Numbered from the stretch's first letter, positions 24,242 to 32,953 are shown. The stretch: 64,000 nt of DNA from Mycolicibacterium duvalii (GCF_010726645.1 NZ_AP022563.1:4836001-4900000); one strand, 5' to 3'. A program made the numbers and translations. The notes: generated from the letters alone by a model not told the origin.

Positions 24242-25537
24242 ATGCCCGAGGAACTGAGCGCCGACGCGGCCGCGGCACGGCTGGACACTTCCGACAGCCT
24301 CGGGATGCCGCTGGGCCCGGGCCAGCCGCCGGCCTTCCTGCGTGCGCTCGGGGAGCGCACCGACTGGACCGACCTGAGGGTGTACGGCGCGCTGCTGGCG
24401 GTGGGCACCGAGCTGTTCGGCCGTCCCGGCGTGCACTACCTGTCGGGTTTCTACGGTCCGCTGGAACGCGCGCTGCGCGAGACCGGCGCCGGGATCGACT
24501 TCGTCCCGGCCGACTTTCGCCGGTTCGGACCGCTGATGGAACAGCAAGCCCCGCGCGTGCTGACGACGGTCGCGACGCCGCCCGACGCCGACGGCTGGTG
24601 CTCGCTGTCGCTGCACGCCGGCGGCACCGTCACCGAGTTGCGCCGCGCCGGCGCCGACCCCGACCGTCTCCTCATCGTCGAGGCGTCCGAGGCGTTTCCG
24701 GTCACCTTCGGCCACGGGGAGCATCGGCACGCCCTGCACGTCGACGAGATCGACATCCTGGTGCGCTCCACCGATCCGCCGCTGGCCCTGCCCACCCCGC
24801 CGCCCACCGACACCGACACCGCGATCGCGCGTCACGCCCTCGGCTTCATCCCGCACGGGGCGACACTGCAGACGGGCATCGGCTCCATTCCGAGTCAGAT
24901 CGCCGCACTGCTGGCCGACGGCGACGGCGGCGACTACGGGCTGCACAGCGAGATGTTCACCGACGGCTGCATGCAGCTGCACCGTGCGGGCAAGGTCACC
25001 AACGCTGCCAAGGGACGCTTCGATGGCGTCAGCGTCACGACGTTCGCCCTGGGATCCGACGAGCTCTACGCGTGGTTGAACGGCAACCGCGACGTCGCGT
25101 TCCTGCCCGTTGAGATCGTCAACTCCCCGGAGGTGATCGGCGCCAACCACAAGATGATCTCGATCAACGGCGCACTGGCGGTCGACATCAACGGCCAGGT
25201 GGTGGCCGACTCGATCGGCGGGGACCAGTTCAGCGGCATCGGCGGCGCCGAGGACTTCGTCGCGGGCGCCGGCCTGGAGCTGACCGACCGGTCATTGATC
25301 TGCCTGCCTTCGACCTTCGAGAAGGACGGCCGCCTGCAGTCCCGCATCGTGCCGCGGTTCGGGGCGGGCGCGATCATCACCACCCCGCGCCACCACGTCG
25401 ACGTCATCGTCACCGAGTACGGCGCCGCGGAGCTGGAGGGCAGGACGGTACGGCAGCGGGGCCGCGCGCTGGCGTCGATTGCGCACCCGTTGTTCCGTGA
25501 TGAGCTGCTGGCCGCAGCCGAGGACGCGAAAGGCTAG
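24242..25537 (+). CDS. acetyl-CoA hydrolase/transferase family protein
   Basis: A 431-residue class I CoA-transferase of the acetyl-CoA hydrolase/4-hydroxybutyrate CoA-transferase type. Visible segments are the N-terminal DRLxVYGAL-like start, the central GATLQTGIGSIPSQIAALL, LHSEMFTDGCMQL, and the C-terminal RIVPRFGAGAIITTPRHHVD and VTEYGAAELEGRT; the catalytic Glu of this family is expected in the central SEMFTDG part. The ATG at 24242 has GGTGAGG upstream and is preferred to a start nine codons earlier. It begins 62 bases after the element's attR. Confidence 0.88.
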   Translation: MPEELSADAAAARLDTSDSLGMPLGPGQPPAFLRALGERTDWTDLRVYGALLAVGTELFGRPGVHYLSGFYGPLERALRETGAGIDFVPADFRRFGPLMEQQAPRVLTTVATPPDADGWCSLSLHAGGTVTELRRAGADPDRLLIVEASEAFPVTFGHGEHRHALHVDEIDILVRSTDPPLALPTPPPTDTDTAIARHALGFIPHGATLQTGIGSIPSQIAALLADGDGGDYGLHSEMFTDGCMQLHRAGKVTNAAKGRFDGVSVTTFALGSDELYAWLNGNRDVAFLPVEIVNSPEVIGANHKMISINGALAVDINGQVVADSIGGDQFSGIGGAEDFVAGAGLELTDRSLICLPSTFEKDGRLQSRIVPRFGAGAIITTPRHHVDVIVTEYGAAELEGRTVRQRGRALASIAHPLFRDELLAAAEDAKG

Positions 25538-25542
25538 ACCAC

Positions 25543-25749
25543 TCAGTCGGGTACGTACTCGAGCAGGTCGCCGGGCTGGCATTCGAGCACTCGGCACATC
25601 GCTTCCAGCGTGGCGAAGCGCACCGCCTTGGCCCGCCCGTTCTTGAGCACTGCCACGTTGGCCGGCGTGAGACCGACCCGCTCGGCGAACTCGCCCACGC
25701 TCATCTTCCGGCGGGCCAGCTGCACGTCGATACGGACGACGATGGCCAC
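25543..25749 (-). CDS. XRE-family helix-turn-helix regulator (YozG-like)
   Basis: A 68-residue single-domain Cro/CI regulator: MSVGEFAERVGLTPANVAVLKNGRAKA-type HTH and a C-terminal LEAMCRVLECQPGDLLEY typical of YozG. The GTG at 25749 follows the DUF2975 stop with no gap. Short XRE proteins paired with DUF2975 membrane proteins are a common two-gene unit; the regulator probably acts on its own promoter (see 26236-26272). Confidence 0.9.
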   Translation of the reverse strand: MAIVVRIDVQLARRKMSVGEFAERVGLTPANVAVLKNGRAKAVRFATLEAMCRVLECQPGDLLEYVPD

Positions 25750-26229
25750 CTAGATGACCGCGTCCAAGTCGGTGCGCAGCGCGGTGGCCTGCTGGAGCAG
25801 TGCCCGCATCACCACCATCACCAGCCCGAGCACCGCACCACCGGTGAGCGCCAGGAACATCAGCAGAGGCAGGCCGGGATCGGTCGCCCGGAATCCGACG
25901 TAGAGGAAGAGCGCGAGGAAGACGGTCCATCCGGTGGCGATCGCACCGATGATCACGTCCACCCACACCAAAGACACCGGCCGGAAGATGCGGTCACTGC
26001 GCACCAGCGTGAGCAATTTCCACGTACACACCACCACGACCTCGACGCACAGCACCAGGAATACCGACACCGCGGTCAGGGGCCACCGCAGATGGGCCTG
26101 CTCGGGTGACTCTGCAGCCATGTGCGCGAATTGGCCCGGCAGCGACATGGTCTGCAGCAGAACCAGCACGCCGAACAGCGCGACGAGGGTCAGCTTCAGC
26201 AGCGGCAGCACGCGGCGGACAGCAATCAT
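25750..26229 (-). CDS. DUF2975 membrane protein
   Basis: A 159-residue protein with four transmembrane helices (about 8-28, 50-72, 90-112, 122-145) and the loop LVRSDRIFRPVSLVWVDVI between helices 2 and 3 that is typical of DUF2975. It starts at ATG 26229, which coincides with the predicted transcription start, and is directly followed by the XRE gene. Role unknown; the pair is often thought to sense envelope or growth-phase signals. Confidence 0.88.
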   Translation of the reverse strand: MIAVRRVLPLLKLTLVALFGVLVLLQTMSLPGQFAHMAAESPEQAHLRWPLTAVSVFLVLCVEVVVVCTWKLLTLVRSDRIFRPVSLVWVDVIIGAIATGWTVFLALFLYVGFRATDPGLPLLMFLALTGGAVLGLVMVVMRALLQQATALRTDLDAVI

Positions 26230-26235
26230 GTACCG

Positions 26236-26272
26236 ACTATCGCCAGAAATCTATCGATAGTCAATAGATACG
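26236..26272 (-). promoter_or_regulatory. leaderless promoter with palindromic operator for DUF2975-XRE
   Basis: Reading the minus strand, TTGACT (26264-26259), a 17-base spacer and GATAGT (26241-26236) make a good sigma-A-like promoter. A start seven bases downstream falls on the A of the ATG at 26229, so the mRNA would be leaderless. The spacer holds the perfect palindrome CTATCGATAG (26251-26260), with related half-sites on both sides (CTATTG, CGATAG). This is where an autorepressor would bind, most likely the XRE protein. Confidence 0.65.
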
Positions 26273-26297
26273 GGTGTCACAGCTGAGCGTTCGCCTC

Positions 26298-27383
26298 CTA
26301 GACCGAGGCCGCCACCTCGGCCGGCGCCGGTTCCACCGTCACTTTGATCGCCTCGCCGTTCTTGACGATCCGGAACGCGTCGAGGACGTCGTCGAGCGGG
26401 ATGTGGCGGGTGATGAGGTCCTTGACCGGGACCTGCCCGGTCGAGATGTACTGCAGCGCCCGCTTGTTGTGCTCGGGTGCGGATCCGTTGGCGCCGTGGA
26501 TGTGCAGCTGCCGGTAGTGCACGACGTTCGAGTCGCATGTGATCGTCGGGTCGGTCTTGGGCAGTCCGCCGAAGAACGAGATGCGGCCGTTGCGGGCGGC
26601 CATCGCGATGGCCTGCTCCTGGGCCACGTTGGCGGCGGTCGCGGTGATCACCACGTCGGCGCCGCGACCGCCGGTCAGCTCCATCACCTTCTCGACGACG
26701 TCGACGTCGGCGCCGTTGATGATCTCGTCGGGCGCGACGGCGTCGGCCGACATCTGCAGCCGGGCGGCGTTGACGTCGACCAGATACACCGGCCCGCACT
26801 TGTGCACCCCGCGGGCGATGCGGATGTGCATGCAGCCGATCGGGCCGGCGCCGAACACCACCACGGTGTCACCCTCCTCGATGCCGAGCAGTTCCTGCGC
26901 GTTGATCGCGCATGCGAACGGCTCGGCCGCCGACGCTTCGTCGAAGCCCACGTTGTCCGGGATCCGGTTCAGCCCATCGACTTTGAGCACCTGTCGCGGC
27001 ACGATCATGTACTCGGCGAACCCGCCGTCGTACTGGTAACCCATCGAGGTCTGGTTCTGGCACACTGCCATCCAGCCCTTGCGGCACTCGTGACACTCGC
27101 CGCACGGCACTGCGGCGATCACCTGGACCCGGTCGCCGACCTGCCAGTTGCTGCCGTAGGTGCTGTTCACATCAGCGCCCACCTCGACGATCTCGCCGGC
27201 GATCTCGTGACCGATGGTCCGCGGCGGAGTCAGGTTCTGGTGGCCATTGTGGAAGATCTTGACGTCGGTGCCGCAGGTGGAGCAGTTACGCACGCGCAGC
27301 TTCACCTCGTCGGGGGCGCATACCGGTTCGTCGACGTCCTCGAGCCGGACGTCTTCGGGGGCGTAGAAGCGCAAAGCCTTCAT
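26298..27383 (-). CDS. zinc-dependent alcohol/polyol dehydrogenase
   Basis: A 361-residue medium-chain dehydrogenase. Structural zinc ligands are in PCGECHECRKGWMAVC (CxxCxxCx7C), the catalytic zinc site begins with NCSTCGTDVK (Cys) and GHEIAGEIVE (His-Glu), and the cofactor motif is VFGAGPIGCMHI. It resembles sorbitol/L-threonine-type dehydrogenases. The ATG at 27383 is chosen because MKALRFYAPEDVRLEDV is the standard first strand. It diverges from the mannitol-type PTS gene, so oxidation of a hexitol or hexitol phosphate is the likely role (context inference). Confidence 0.9.
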   Translation of the reverse strand: MKALRFYAPEDVRLEDVDEPVCAPDEVKLRVRNCSTCGTDVKIFHNGHQNLTPPRTIGHEIAGEIVEVGADVNSTYGSNWQVGDRVQVIAAVPCGECHECRKGWMAVCQNQTSMGYQYDGGFAEYMIVPRQVLKVDGLNRIPDNVGFDEASAAEPFACAINAQELLGIEEGDTVVVFGAGPIGCMHIRIARGVHKCGPVYLVDVNAARLQMSADAVAPDEIINGADVDVVEKVMELTGGRGADVVITATAANVAQEQAIAMAARNGRISFFGGLPKTDPTITCDSNVVHYRQLHIHGANGSAPEHNKRALQYISTGQVPVKDLITRHIPLDDVLDAFRIVKNGEAIKVTVEPAPAEVAASV

Positions 27384-27435
27384 CGTGCAGTCCTCTCGAC
27401 AAGTGTGCTCTTCAGCACTGTAGCGGTCATCCGGG

Positions 27436-27497
27436 CATAAAACCACCAAAAAATCTGACCGATTTTGACCGAATGGTTGCTTTGGTGCCCGTTTATG
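27436..27497. promoter_or_regulatory. inverted repeat between the dehydrogenase and PTS genes
   Basis: CATAAAACCACCAAA (27436-27450) faces TTTGGTG-CCC-GTTTATG (27481-27497), an imperfect inverted repeat. Between them is a direct repeat, TGACCGATT and TGACCGAAT. This A+T-rich block sits in the 185-base divergent promoter region and is a likely operator for the DeoR-type regulator encoded at 29561-30328. Confidence 0.55.
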
Positions 27498-27568
27498 AGG
27501 TGTACTTGCTGTATCCCGGGTTGTGACCGGCATCACCTCCCGGCCCGCCCAGCGAATCGGAGGACCCC

Positions 27569-29542
27569 ATGTCACACGCAACGATCGAGGACGCAGCCCC
27601 GCGGACCGGAGTGCGGGTCCACGTCCAGAAGCTGGGCACCGCGCTGTCGAACATGGTGATGCCGAACATCGCGGCGTTCATCGCGTGGGGGCTGATCACC
27701 GCCCTCTTCATCGAGCAGGGCTGGCTGCAGGGGATCTTCTCGCAACTGAAGGACCCGGACGGCTGGGTGGCCAAGATCGGCGGATGGGGCGCCTACGACG
27801 GCGCCGGCATCGTCGGCCCGATGATCACGTTCCTGTTGCCGATCCTGATCGGCTACACCGGCGGCCGGATGATCCACGGCAACCGCGGCGCGGTGGTCGG
27901 CGCGATCGCGACGGTCGGTGTGGTGACCGGTGCCGACGTGCCGATGTTCCTCGGAGCGATGATCATGGGTCCGCTCGGCGGCTGGTGCATGAAGAAGCTG
28001 GACGCCTTGTGGGAGGGCAAGATCCGTCCCGGCTTCGAGATGCTGGTCGACAACTTCTCCGCCGGCATCCTCGGGATGATCCTGGCAATCTTCGGCTTCT
28101 TCGGCATCGGACCGATCGTGTCCGCGTTCACCCGCGCCGCGGGCAACGCGGTGGACTTCCTCGTCGAGAACAACATGCTGCCGCTGACGTCGATCCTGAT
28201 CGAACCGGCCAAGGTGCTGTTCCTCAACAATGCGATCAACCACGGCGTGCTGACTCCTCTGGGCACCACCCAGGCGCTGGAGACCGGCAAGTCGATCCTG
28301 TTCCTGCTGGAAGCCAATCCCGGCCCCGGGCTGGGACTTCTGTTGGCCTACATGGTGTTCGGCCGCGGTGTCGCGCGGGCCTCGGCGCCGGGCGCTGCCA
28401 TCATCCAGTTCTTCGGCGGCATCCACGAGATCTACTTCCCGTACGTGCTGATGAAGCCGAAGCTGATCATCGCCACCATCCTCGGCGGGATGACGGGAGT
28501 GTTCATCAACGTGCTGTTCGGCTCCGGCCTGCGTGCCCCCGCCGCTCCGGGCTCGATCATCGCCGTCTACGCGCAGACCGCCGGCGGTAGCTTCCTCGGC
28601 GTCACGCTGTCGGTGCTCGGGGCAGCAGGGGTCTCCTTCGCGGTCGCCTCGCTGTTGCTCAAGACCGACCGCGCCAGTGACGAGCCGGATCTGGCCGCGG
28701 CCACCGCGGAGATGGAGGCCATGAAAGGCCGCAAATCCAGCGTCGCCGGCACCCTGGTCGCCGAGTCGGCCGGACCGATCAAAAGCATCGTGTTCGCCTG
28801 CGACGCCGGCATGGGCTCGTCGGCGATGGGAGCTTCGGTGCTGCGCAGAAAGATTCAGCAGGCCGGCTTCGGCGATGTCAAGGTCACCAACTCGGCGATC
28901 TCGAACCTCACCGACAACTACGACCTGGTGGTCTCGCACCGCGACCTGACCGCGCGGGCCCGGCAGCGCACCGGTTCCGCGGTCCACGTCTCGGTCGACG
29001 ACTTCATGGGCAGCCCGCGCTACGACGAGATCGTCGAGCAGCTCAAGCGGACCAACGGCACAGACGACGCCGCCCCTGCTATTGCGCCGGCCGAAGAGGT
29101 CGCCGAGCCCACGACCGACGACGTGTTGCCACCGTCGTCGGTCGTGCTCGGCGGCACCGCGCGCACCGCCGCCGACGCGATCGACGAGGCCGGGGCATTG
29201 CTGGTCGCGGCCGGCGCGGTGGAGCAGGCCTACGTCGACGCGATGCACGAGCGGGAATCGTCGGTGTCGACCTACATGGGCAACGGGTTGGCCATTCCGC
29301 ACGGCACCAACGAGGCCAAGGACTGCATCCGGCGCACCGGCCTGTCCTTCGTGCGCTACGCCGAGCCGATCGACTGGAACGGCAAGCCTGCCGAATTCGT
29401 CGTCGGCATCGCCGGGGCGGGCAAGGATCACATGGCGCTGCTCACCAGGATCGCGCAGGTGTTCCTCAAGCCCGACGAGGTGGCCCGGCTGCGGCAGGCC
29501 ACCACAGCTGAGGAGATCAAGGCCATCCTGATGGCGTCCTGA
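27569..29542 (+). CDS. mtlA: PTS mannitol-type transporter, EIICBA
   Basis: A 657-residue three-domain phosphotransferase permease that takes up and phosphorylates a hexitol. IIC: residues 1-350, with about eight membrane segments and the start LSNMVMPNIAAFIAWGLITA as in mannitol permeases; the GGIHEIYFPYVLM motif is present. IIB: FACDAGMGSSAMGA with the phosphoacceptor Cys at about 411. IIA: GNGLAIPHGTNEAK with the active His at about 578. All three domains are intact. PTS genes are scarce in mycobacteria; EI and HPr, needed for function, are not in the window. No mtlD-type mannitol-1-phosphate dehydrogenase lies next to it; the divergent zinc enzyme may fill that place. Confidence 0.94.
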   Translation: MSHATIEDAAPRTGVRVHVQKLGTALSNMVMPNIAAFIAWGLITALFIEQGWLQGIFSQLKDPDGWVAKIGGWGAYDGAGIVGPMITFLLPILIGYTGGRMIHGNRGAVVGAIATVGVVTGADVPMFLGAMIMGPLGGWCMKKLDALWEGKIRPGFEMLVDNFSAGILGMILAIFGFFGIGPIVSAFTRAAGNAVDFLVENNMLPLTSILIEPAKVLFLNNAINHGVLTPLGTTQALETGKSILFLLEANPGPGLGLLLAYMVFGRGVARASAPGAAIIQFFGGIHEIYFPYVLMKPKLIIATILGGMTGVFINVLFGSGLRAPAAPGSIIAVYAQTAGGSFLGVTLSVLGAAGVSFAVASLLLKTDRASDEPDLAAATAEMEAMKGRKSSVAGTLVAESAGPIKSIVFACDAGMGSSAMGASVLRRKIQQAGFGDVKVTNSAISNLTDNYDLVVSHRDLTARARQRTGSAVHVSVDDFMGSPRYDEIVEQLKRTNGTDDAAPAIAPAEEVAEPTTDDVLPPSSVVLGGTARTAADAIDEAGALLVAAGAVEQAYVDAMHERESSVSTYMGNGLAIPHGTNEAKDCIRRTGLSFVRYAEPIDWNGKPAEFVVGIAGAGKDHMALLTRIAQVFLKPDEVARLRQATTAEEIKAILMAS

Positions 29543-29560
29543 CGGTGGGCGACAAGTAGC

Positions 29561-30328
29561 GTGGTCCCGGTGGACTCCGACACCCGTCAGAGCCGGATCG
29601 TCGAATTCGCCCGTACCCGTGGGCGAGTCGACGTCGCCTCACTCGCGGCCGAACTCGACGTCGCGAGTGAGACGATCCGCCGCGACCTGAAGGTGCTGGC
29701 GGGTCGGCGTCTGCTCAAAAGGGTGCACGGCGGGGCGGTCCCGCTGGAGACCGCCGCGTTCGAGTCCGGCGTCGAATACCGCAGCCAGGTCGACCTCGCC
29801 CAGAAGCACCGCATCGCCGCAGCTGCGGCCGGCCTGTTGCACGGCGCCGAAACCGTCTATCTGGACGAGGGTTTCACGCCGCGGCTGATCGCCGAGCGGC
29901 TCGCCGAGCAGGACCTGACGGTGGTGACGTCGTCGCTGCTGGCGGCCGAGGCGCTCGCCCACAGCCGCACGGTGACGGTGCTGCTGCTCGGCGGCCGCAT
30001 GCGCGGCAGGACCCTGGCCACCGTCGACCATTGGGCTCTCGACATGCTCGGCAGTCTGGTCATCGACGTGGCTTACCTCGGCACCAACGGAATCACCCCC
30101 GAGCACGGGTGCACCACACCCGATCCCGCGGTCGCGGCGGTGAAGGGCACCGCGGTGCGGGTGGCGCGCCGGCCGATCCTGGTGGCAGCTCAGTCGAAGT
30201 TCGGTGAGAGCAGCTTCTGCAGGTTCGCGACGGTGTCGGATTTCGAGGCGATCGTGACCGGAACGGAGCTGGCTGCCGAGCAGGCGCGCCGCTACGAGGC
30301 ACTCGGCCCGGTCGTCATCCGCGTCTGA
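29561..30328 (+). CDS. DeoR/GlpR-family regulator
   Basis: A 255-residue sugar-type repressor: an N-terminal winged HTH (VDVASLAAELDVASETIRRDL, then KRVHGGAV) and the DeoR C-terminal sensor domain with VYLDEG, VVTSSL and VDVAYLGTNGI. GTG 29561 is used; GTG 29570 (VDSDTRQSR) is equally possible. It lies 18 bases after the PTS gene and most likely controls the divergent PTS and dehydrogenase genes in response to a phosphorylated sugar. Confidence 0.9.
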   Translation: MVPVDSDTRQSRIVEFARTRGRVDVASLAAELDVASETIRRDLKVLAGRRLLKRVHGGAVPLETAAFESGVEYRSQVDLAQKHRIAAAAAGLLHGAETVYLDEGFTPRLIAERLAEQDLTVVTSSLLAAEALAHSRTVTVLLLGGRMRGRTLATVDHWALDMLGSLVIDVAYLGTNGITPEHGCTTPDPAVAAVKGTAVRVARRPILVAAQSKFGESSFCRFATVSDFEAIVTGTELAAEQARRYEALGPVVIRV

Positions 30329-30418
30329 CACTAGGGACCTCATGCCCTACCGCACGGGGGTCTGTTCCAGTGCAATGGCGGAACACCTGATGTGGATCTC
30401 GCCGCAAGGGGCACTGCC

Positions 30419-30766
30419 ATGACTACTCGTTCCGCCGCTCGACTGGCGCTGGCCGCCGTCCTGCTGTGTCCGATCGCACTGATCTCGATCGGCCCTGTCG
30501 CAGCCCAGCCGTCGCCGACGCCGTGTGCCGGCGACGGGCGCGCTGTCGACCCATTGACCCTGATGATGGGACCGGACTCGCTCCTCGATCTGCCCCTGCA
30601 GGAGCCGGCCCCGGCGTCGAGTTGTGAAGATCGACGCAAGCAGTGCCTCTCGGATGCGGCACAACAGGGCATCTACGGCGAGAGGTACGTGCCGGTCGAA
30701 GCCGTCCAGATGTGTAACGAGGCGTACCGGGCGTGTGTCAACGCGCCTGGAGTTTCGGGTCCGTGA
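30419..30766 (+). CDS. small secreted Cys-containing protein
   Basis: A 115-residue protein with a Sec signal peptide (basic start, hydrophobic 10-26, cleavage near PVAA-QP). The mature part has about six Cys that could form disulfides, including SSCEDRRKQC and a C-terminal MCNEAYRACV. The ATG at 30419 has AAGGGG nine bases upstream and fits the signal peptide better than the frame start nine codons earlier. Family not recognised. Its end overlaps the convergent nitronate monooxygenase-like gene by 29 bases. Confidence 0.72.
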   Translation: MTTRSAARLALAAVLLCPIALISIGPVAAQPSPTPCAGDGRAVDPLTLMMGPDSLLDLPLQEPAPASSCEDRRKQCLSDAAQQGIYGERYVPVEAVQMCNEAYRACVNAPGVSGP

Positions 30767-31706
30767 GCGGAAGGCGCGCTTGATCCGGTCCGTTGATCCG
30801 GCCGCGCGCCGCGTCCAGTGCTGCCTCGACGCCGGTCCAGGTGCGCCGCACGATCTCGGCCACCGGCTCCAGACCGGTGATGCGCGCCGACACCTGCCCG
30901 GTGTTGGCGACGCTGGCGTCCAGGTCGCCGCCGAAGTACAGGTCGGTGATGCGGCCCAGCAGCTGTGCCTGCTCTCCCTGGTCGCGAAGCGTCGCCGCCA
31001 AACCGGTGTGCAGCACGCGCATCGTCGGATTGCCCGGCACGCTCAACATCACCGTGCCCGCATCGTCGGCGGCGACGATCGCATCCTTGAAGTTCGCGTG
31101 CACGGCGGCTTCCACGCTGGCCAGCATGCGCGTGCCCATCTGCACGCCCTCGGCACCCAGCACGACCGCCGCGGCACACGTGCGGGCGTCACACATCCCG
31201 CCGGCGCAGATGATCGGCAGGTCCACGTGCTCGGCGACCAGCGGCAGCAACACCATCGTCGACGCGCCGAGCGGCGACTTGAACCCGCCGCCCTCGACCC
31301 CCTCGACCACCAGCGCGTCGACGCCGGCGTCGGCGGCCTTGCGCGCCGCCTTCAACGAGCCCACCACGTGCACGACCGTCATCCCGGCGTCGTGCAGGCG
31401 TGCGGTGAACAGCGCCGGGTCTCCCGCGGAGGTGAACACATGCCGGACGCCGGCCGAGGCGAGCACGTCGACAATGGACGGGTCGCGCTTCCAGCCCTGG
31501 ATCATCAGGTTGGCTGCCACTGGTCGGTCGGTCAGCTCGCGGACCCGAAGCAGGTCCTCGCGTCCCTGCGGGGTGAGGGTCTCGACCATCCCGAGCCCGC
31601 CGCCCTCGGACACCGCCGCGGCCAGCTCCGCCCGGGCGATGTAGGTCATCGGCGCCTGCACCACCGGGTAGCGCACCCCGAGTAGCGTCTGAACGCGGTT
31701 GGGCAC
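30738..31706 (-). CDS. nitronate monooxygenase/FabK-like flavoprotein
   Basis: A 322-residue TIM-barrel FMN protein of the 2-nitropropane dioxygenase family. Key segments are YPVVQAPMTYIARAELAAAV, the phosphate-binding IICAGGMCDARTCAAAVVLGAEGVQMGTR, and VVEGVEGGGFKSP near residue 150 (GxxxGGHxG-like region with Phe/Lys in place of His), suggesting an enoyl reductase or other specialised member rather than a classic nitronate monooxygenase. The GTG at 31706 is used, as the frame upstream overlaps the next gene. Confidence 0.85.
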   Translation of the reverse strand: MPNRVQTLLGVRYPVVQAPMTYIARAELAAAVSEGGGLGMVETLTPQGREDLLRVRELTDRPVAANLMIQGWKRDPSIVDVLASAGVRHVFTSAGDPALFTARLHDAGMTVVHVVGSLKAARKAADAGVDALVVEGVEGGGFKSPLGASTMVLLPLVAEHVDLPIICAGGMCDARTCAAAVVLGAEGVQMGTRMLASVEAAVHANFKDAIVAADDAGTVMLSVPGNPTMRVLHTGLAATLRDQGEQAQLLGRITDLYFGGDLDASVANTGQVSARITGLEPVAEIVRRTWTGVEAALDAARGRINGPDQARLPLTDPKLQAR

Positions 31707-31708
31707 CC

Positions 31709-32095
31709 TCAGCGGTAGAACGTCGCGGAGTTGTCGGCGGTCCACACCCCGTTGATGCACGACAGCATGTAACCGTCCGGCGTCTGCGCGGCGGTGGACG
31801 GTTCGGTGCAGGCCGAGCGCAGTGTGCGTACACCGATCAGCGGCGACCAGGAGATCCACATGCTCTTGGAGTTGCAGACCATCGTCGCGCCCGAGGCATC
31901 CAGGCCGAAATTGAAGCGCATCGACTGGTTGCAGCGTTCACCGGCCTGCACCCCGCGTTTGACGTAGGGCACGCAGCCCACGCCGTCACATGTCGACGGC
32001 GTGGCCGGCGACGCCGACGCGGTCCCGGAGCCGAGCGCGGCCAGCGGTGCAGCAACCAGCCCACCGACCAGTGCTGCCACAGCGATCAACTTCAT
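31709..32095 (-). CDS. secreted conserved mycobacterial protein
   Basis: A 128-residue protein with a signal peptide (MKLIAVAALVGGLVAAPLAAL) and cleavage near ASA-SP. The mature part has five Cys in CDGVGC, RCNQS, MVCNSK, SACTEP and LSCINGVW segments, consistent with disulfides. The ATG at 32095 is preferred over an earlier GTG/ATG because it begins the signal peptide. Small secreted proteins of this sort are common in mycobacteria and have no known function. It diverges from the DUF732 gene by 44 bases. Confidence 0.78.
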   Translation of the reverse strand: MKLIAVAALVGGLVAAPLAALGSGTASASPATPSTCDGVGCVPYVKRGVQAGERCNQSMRFNFGLDASGATMVCNSKSMWISWSPLIGVRTLRSACTEPSTAAQTPDGYMLSCINGVWTADNSATFYR

Positions 32096-32139
32096 GAGTC
32101 GTAGCCTAAGTCGCGCCGCACGGCGTAGGGTCACATCTC

Positions 32140-32484
32140 ATGAAGTCGCTGGTAGGAATGCTTTCGGTGGGTTTGCTGTCGTCGGCTGCACTGGTTGCCG
32201 CCCCGCCGGTACACGCCGATGAGGTCGCCTATCTGGTCAACGTGCACGTCCGGCCCGGCTACAACTTCCCCAACGCAGACGCCGCACTGGGTTACGGCCG
32301 CAGCATCTGCGACCGGGTGGCCGCCCAGCTGCCCTACGCCGAACTGGTCGACCAGGTGAAGGCCGACTTCCGCACCAGCGATTACTACCAGGGCGCGTAC
32401 CTGATCAATCAGGCCGTCAACGAGCTGTGCCCCGCGCAGATCTGGCAGTTGCGGAAGTCGGCCGCCGGCTACGTTCCTTCCTAG
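32140..32484 (+). CDS. DUF732 secreted protein
   Basis: A 114-residue mycobacterial DUF732 protein: signal peptide to about residue 26 (cleavage near VHA-DE), then a helical domain with the family cysteines in GRSICDRVA and NELCPAQ, and the YFRTSDYYQG-like centre. DUF732 proteins are exported and of unknown function. Confidence 0.88.
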   Translation: MKSLVGMLSVGLLSSAALVAAPPVHADEVAYLVNVHVRPGYNFPNADAALGYGRSICDRVAAQLPYAELVDQVKADFRTSDYYQGAYLINQAVNELCPAQIWQLRKSAAGYVPS

Positions 32485-32491
32485 ACCCTTC

Positions 32492-32953
32492 TCAGGGGCA
32501 GGTCACCTCGATCTCGAACGGCTTGTTCACCGGCTGCATCGGGTTGGCCATGTCCATGCCGGTGGCCGTCCCGGTGATCTTGTAGGTGTTGCCGTCCTTC
32601 TCGACGGAGGCCTCGCCCTGTCCGGCGTTGGCCGCGTAGCCGAGGTTCATGCCGTCGACGTTGCCCAGCGCGACCGAGACGACCGACGGCGGGTCACCCT
32701 CGCTGAGTACGGCGCCCATCCCACCGCTGGGGTCGCCCATCGCGATGTTGATGTTGCCGCCCATGGTCGCGCACGTGACGGTACCGGCCACTTCCTGTTC
32801 CTGACCGTCGATGGTCACGGTGCTCTTGCCCTCGGCCGAGGCGACCGCCGAGGTCTCCCCGGTTGTTTCGGACTTGTTGTCGGAGGAACAACCCGACAGG
32901 CCGGCGACGAAGATCGCTGCGCCGCCGACGGCGACGAGGACGGAACGCTTCAC
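32492..32953 (-). CDS. lpqH: LpqH, 19-kDa lipoprotein antigen homologue
   Basis: A 153-residue lipoprotein with lipobox LSGC and lipidated Cys22. It follows the M. tuberculosis 19-kDa antigen along its length, including the ITGTATGMDMANPMQPV-type segment and the end FEIEVTCP; two Cys in the mature part (near TVTCAT and the C-terminal Cys) match the conserved disulfide. GTG 32953 aligns with the known start and has AAAGGAG eight bases upstream (a GTG three bases earlier is possible). In M. tuberculosis lpqH lies next to the alkyl sulfatase Rv3762c; here they are more than 20 kb apart. Confidence 0.93.
   Translation of the reverse strand: MKRSVLVAVGGAAIFVAGLSGCSSDNKSETTGETSAVASAEGKSTVTIDGQEQEVAGTVTCATMGGNINIAMGDPSGGMGAVLSEGDPPSVVSVALGNVDGMNLGYAANAGQGEASVEKDGNTYKITGTATGMDMANPMQPVNKPFEIEVTCP

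Noticed and set aside
24109..24408. 99-codon minus-strand frame with AVAEGFEP at attR
   Set aside because: Again only the antisense of the duplicated tRNA 3' end fused to antisense of the CoA-transferase gene.
27572..29431. 619-codon minus-strand frame over the PTS gene
   Set aside because: Shadow frame of mtlA, rich in His/Arg/Gly/Val repeats with no motif; the plus-strand gene has all three PTS domains.
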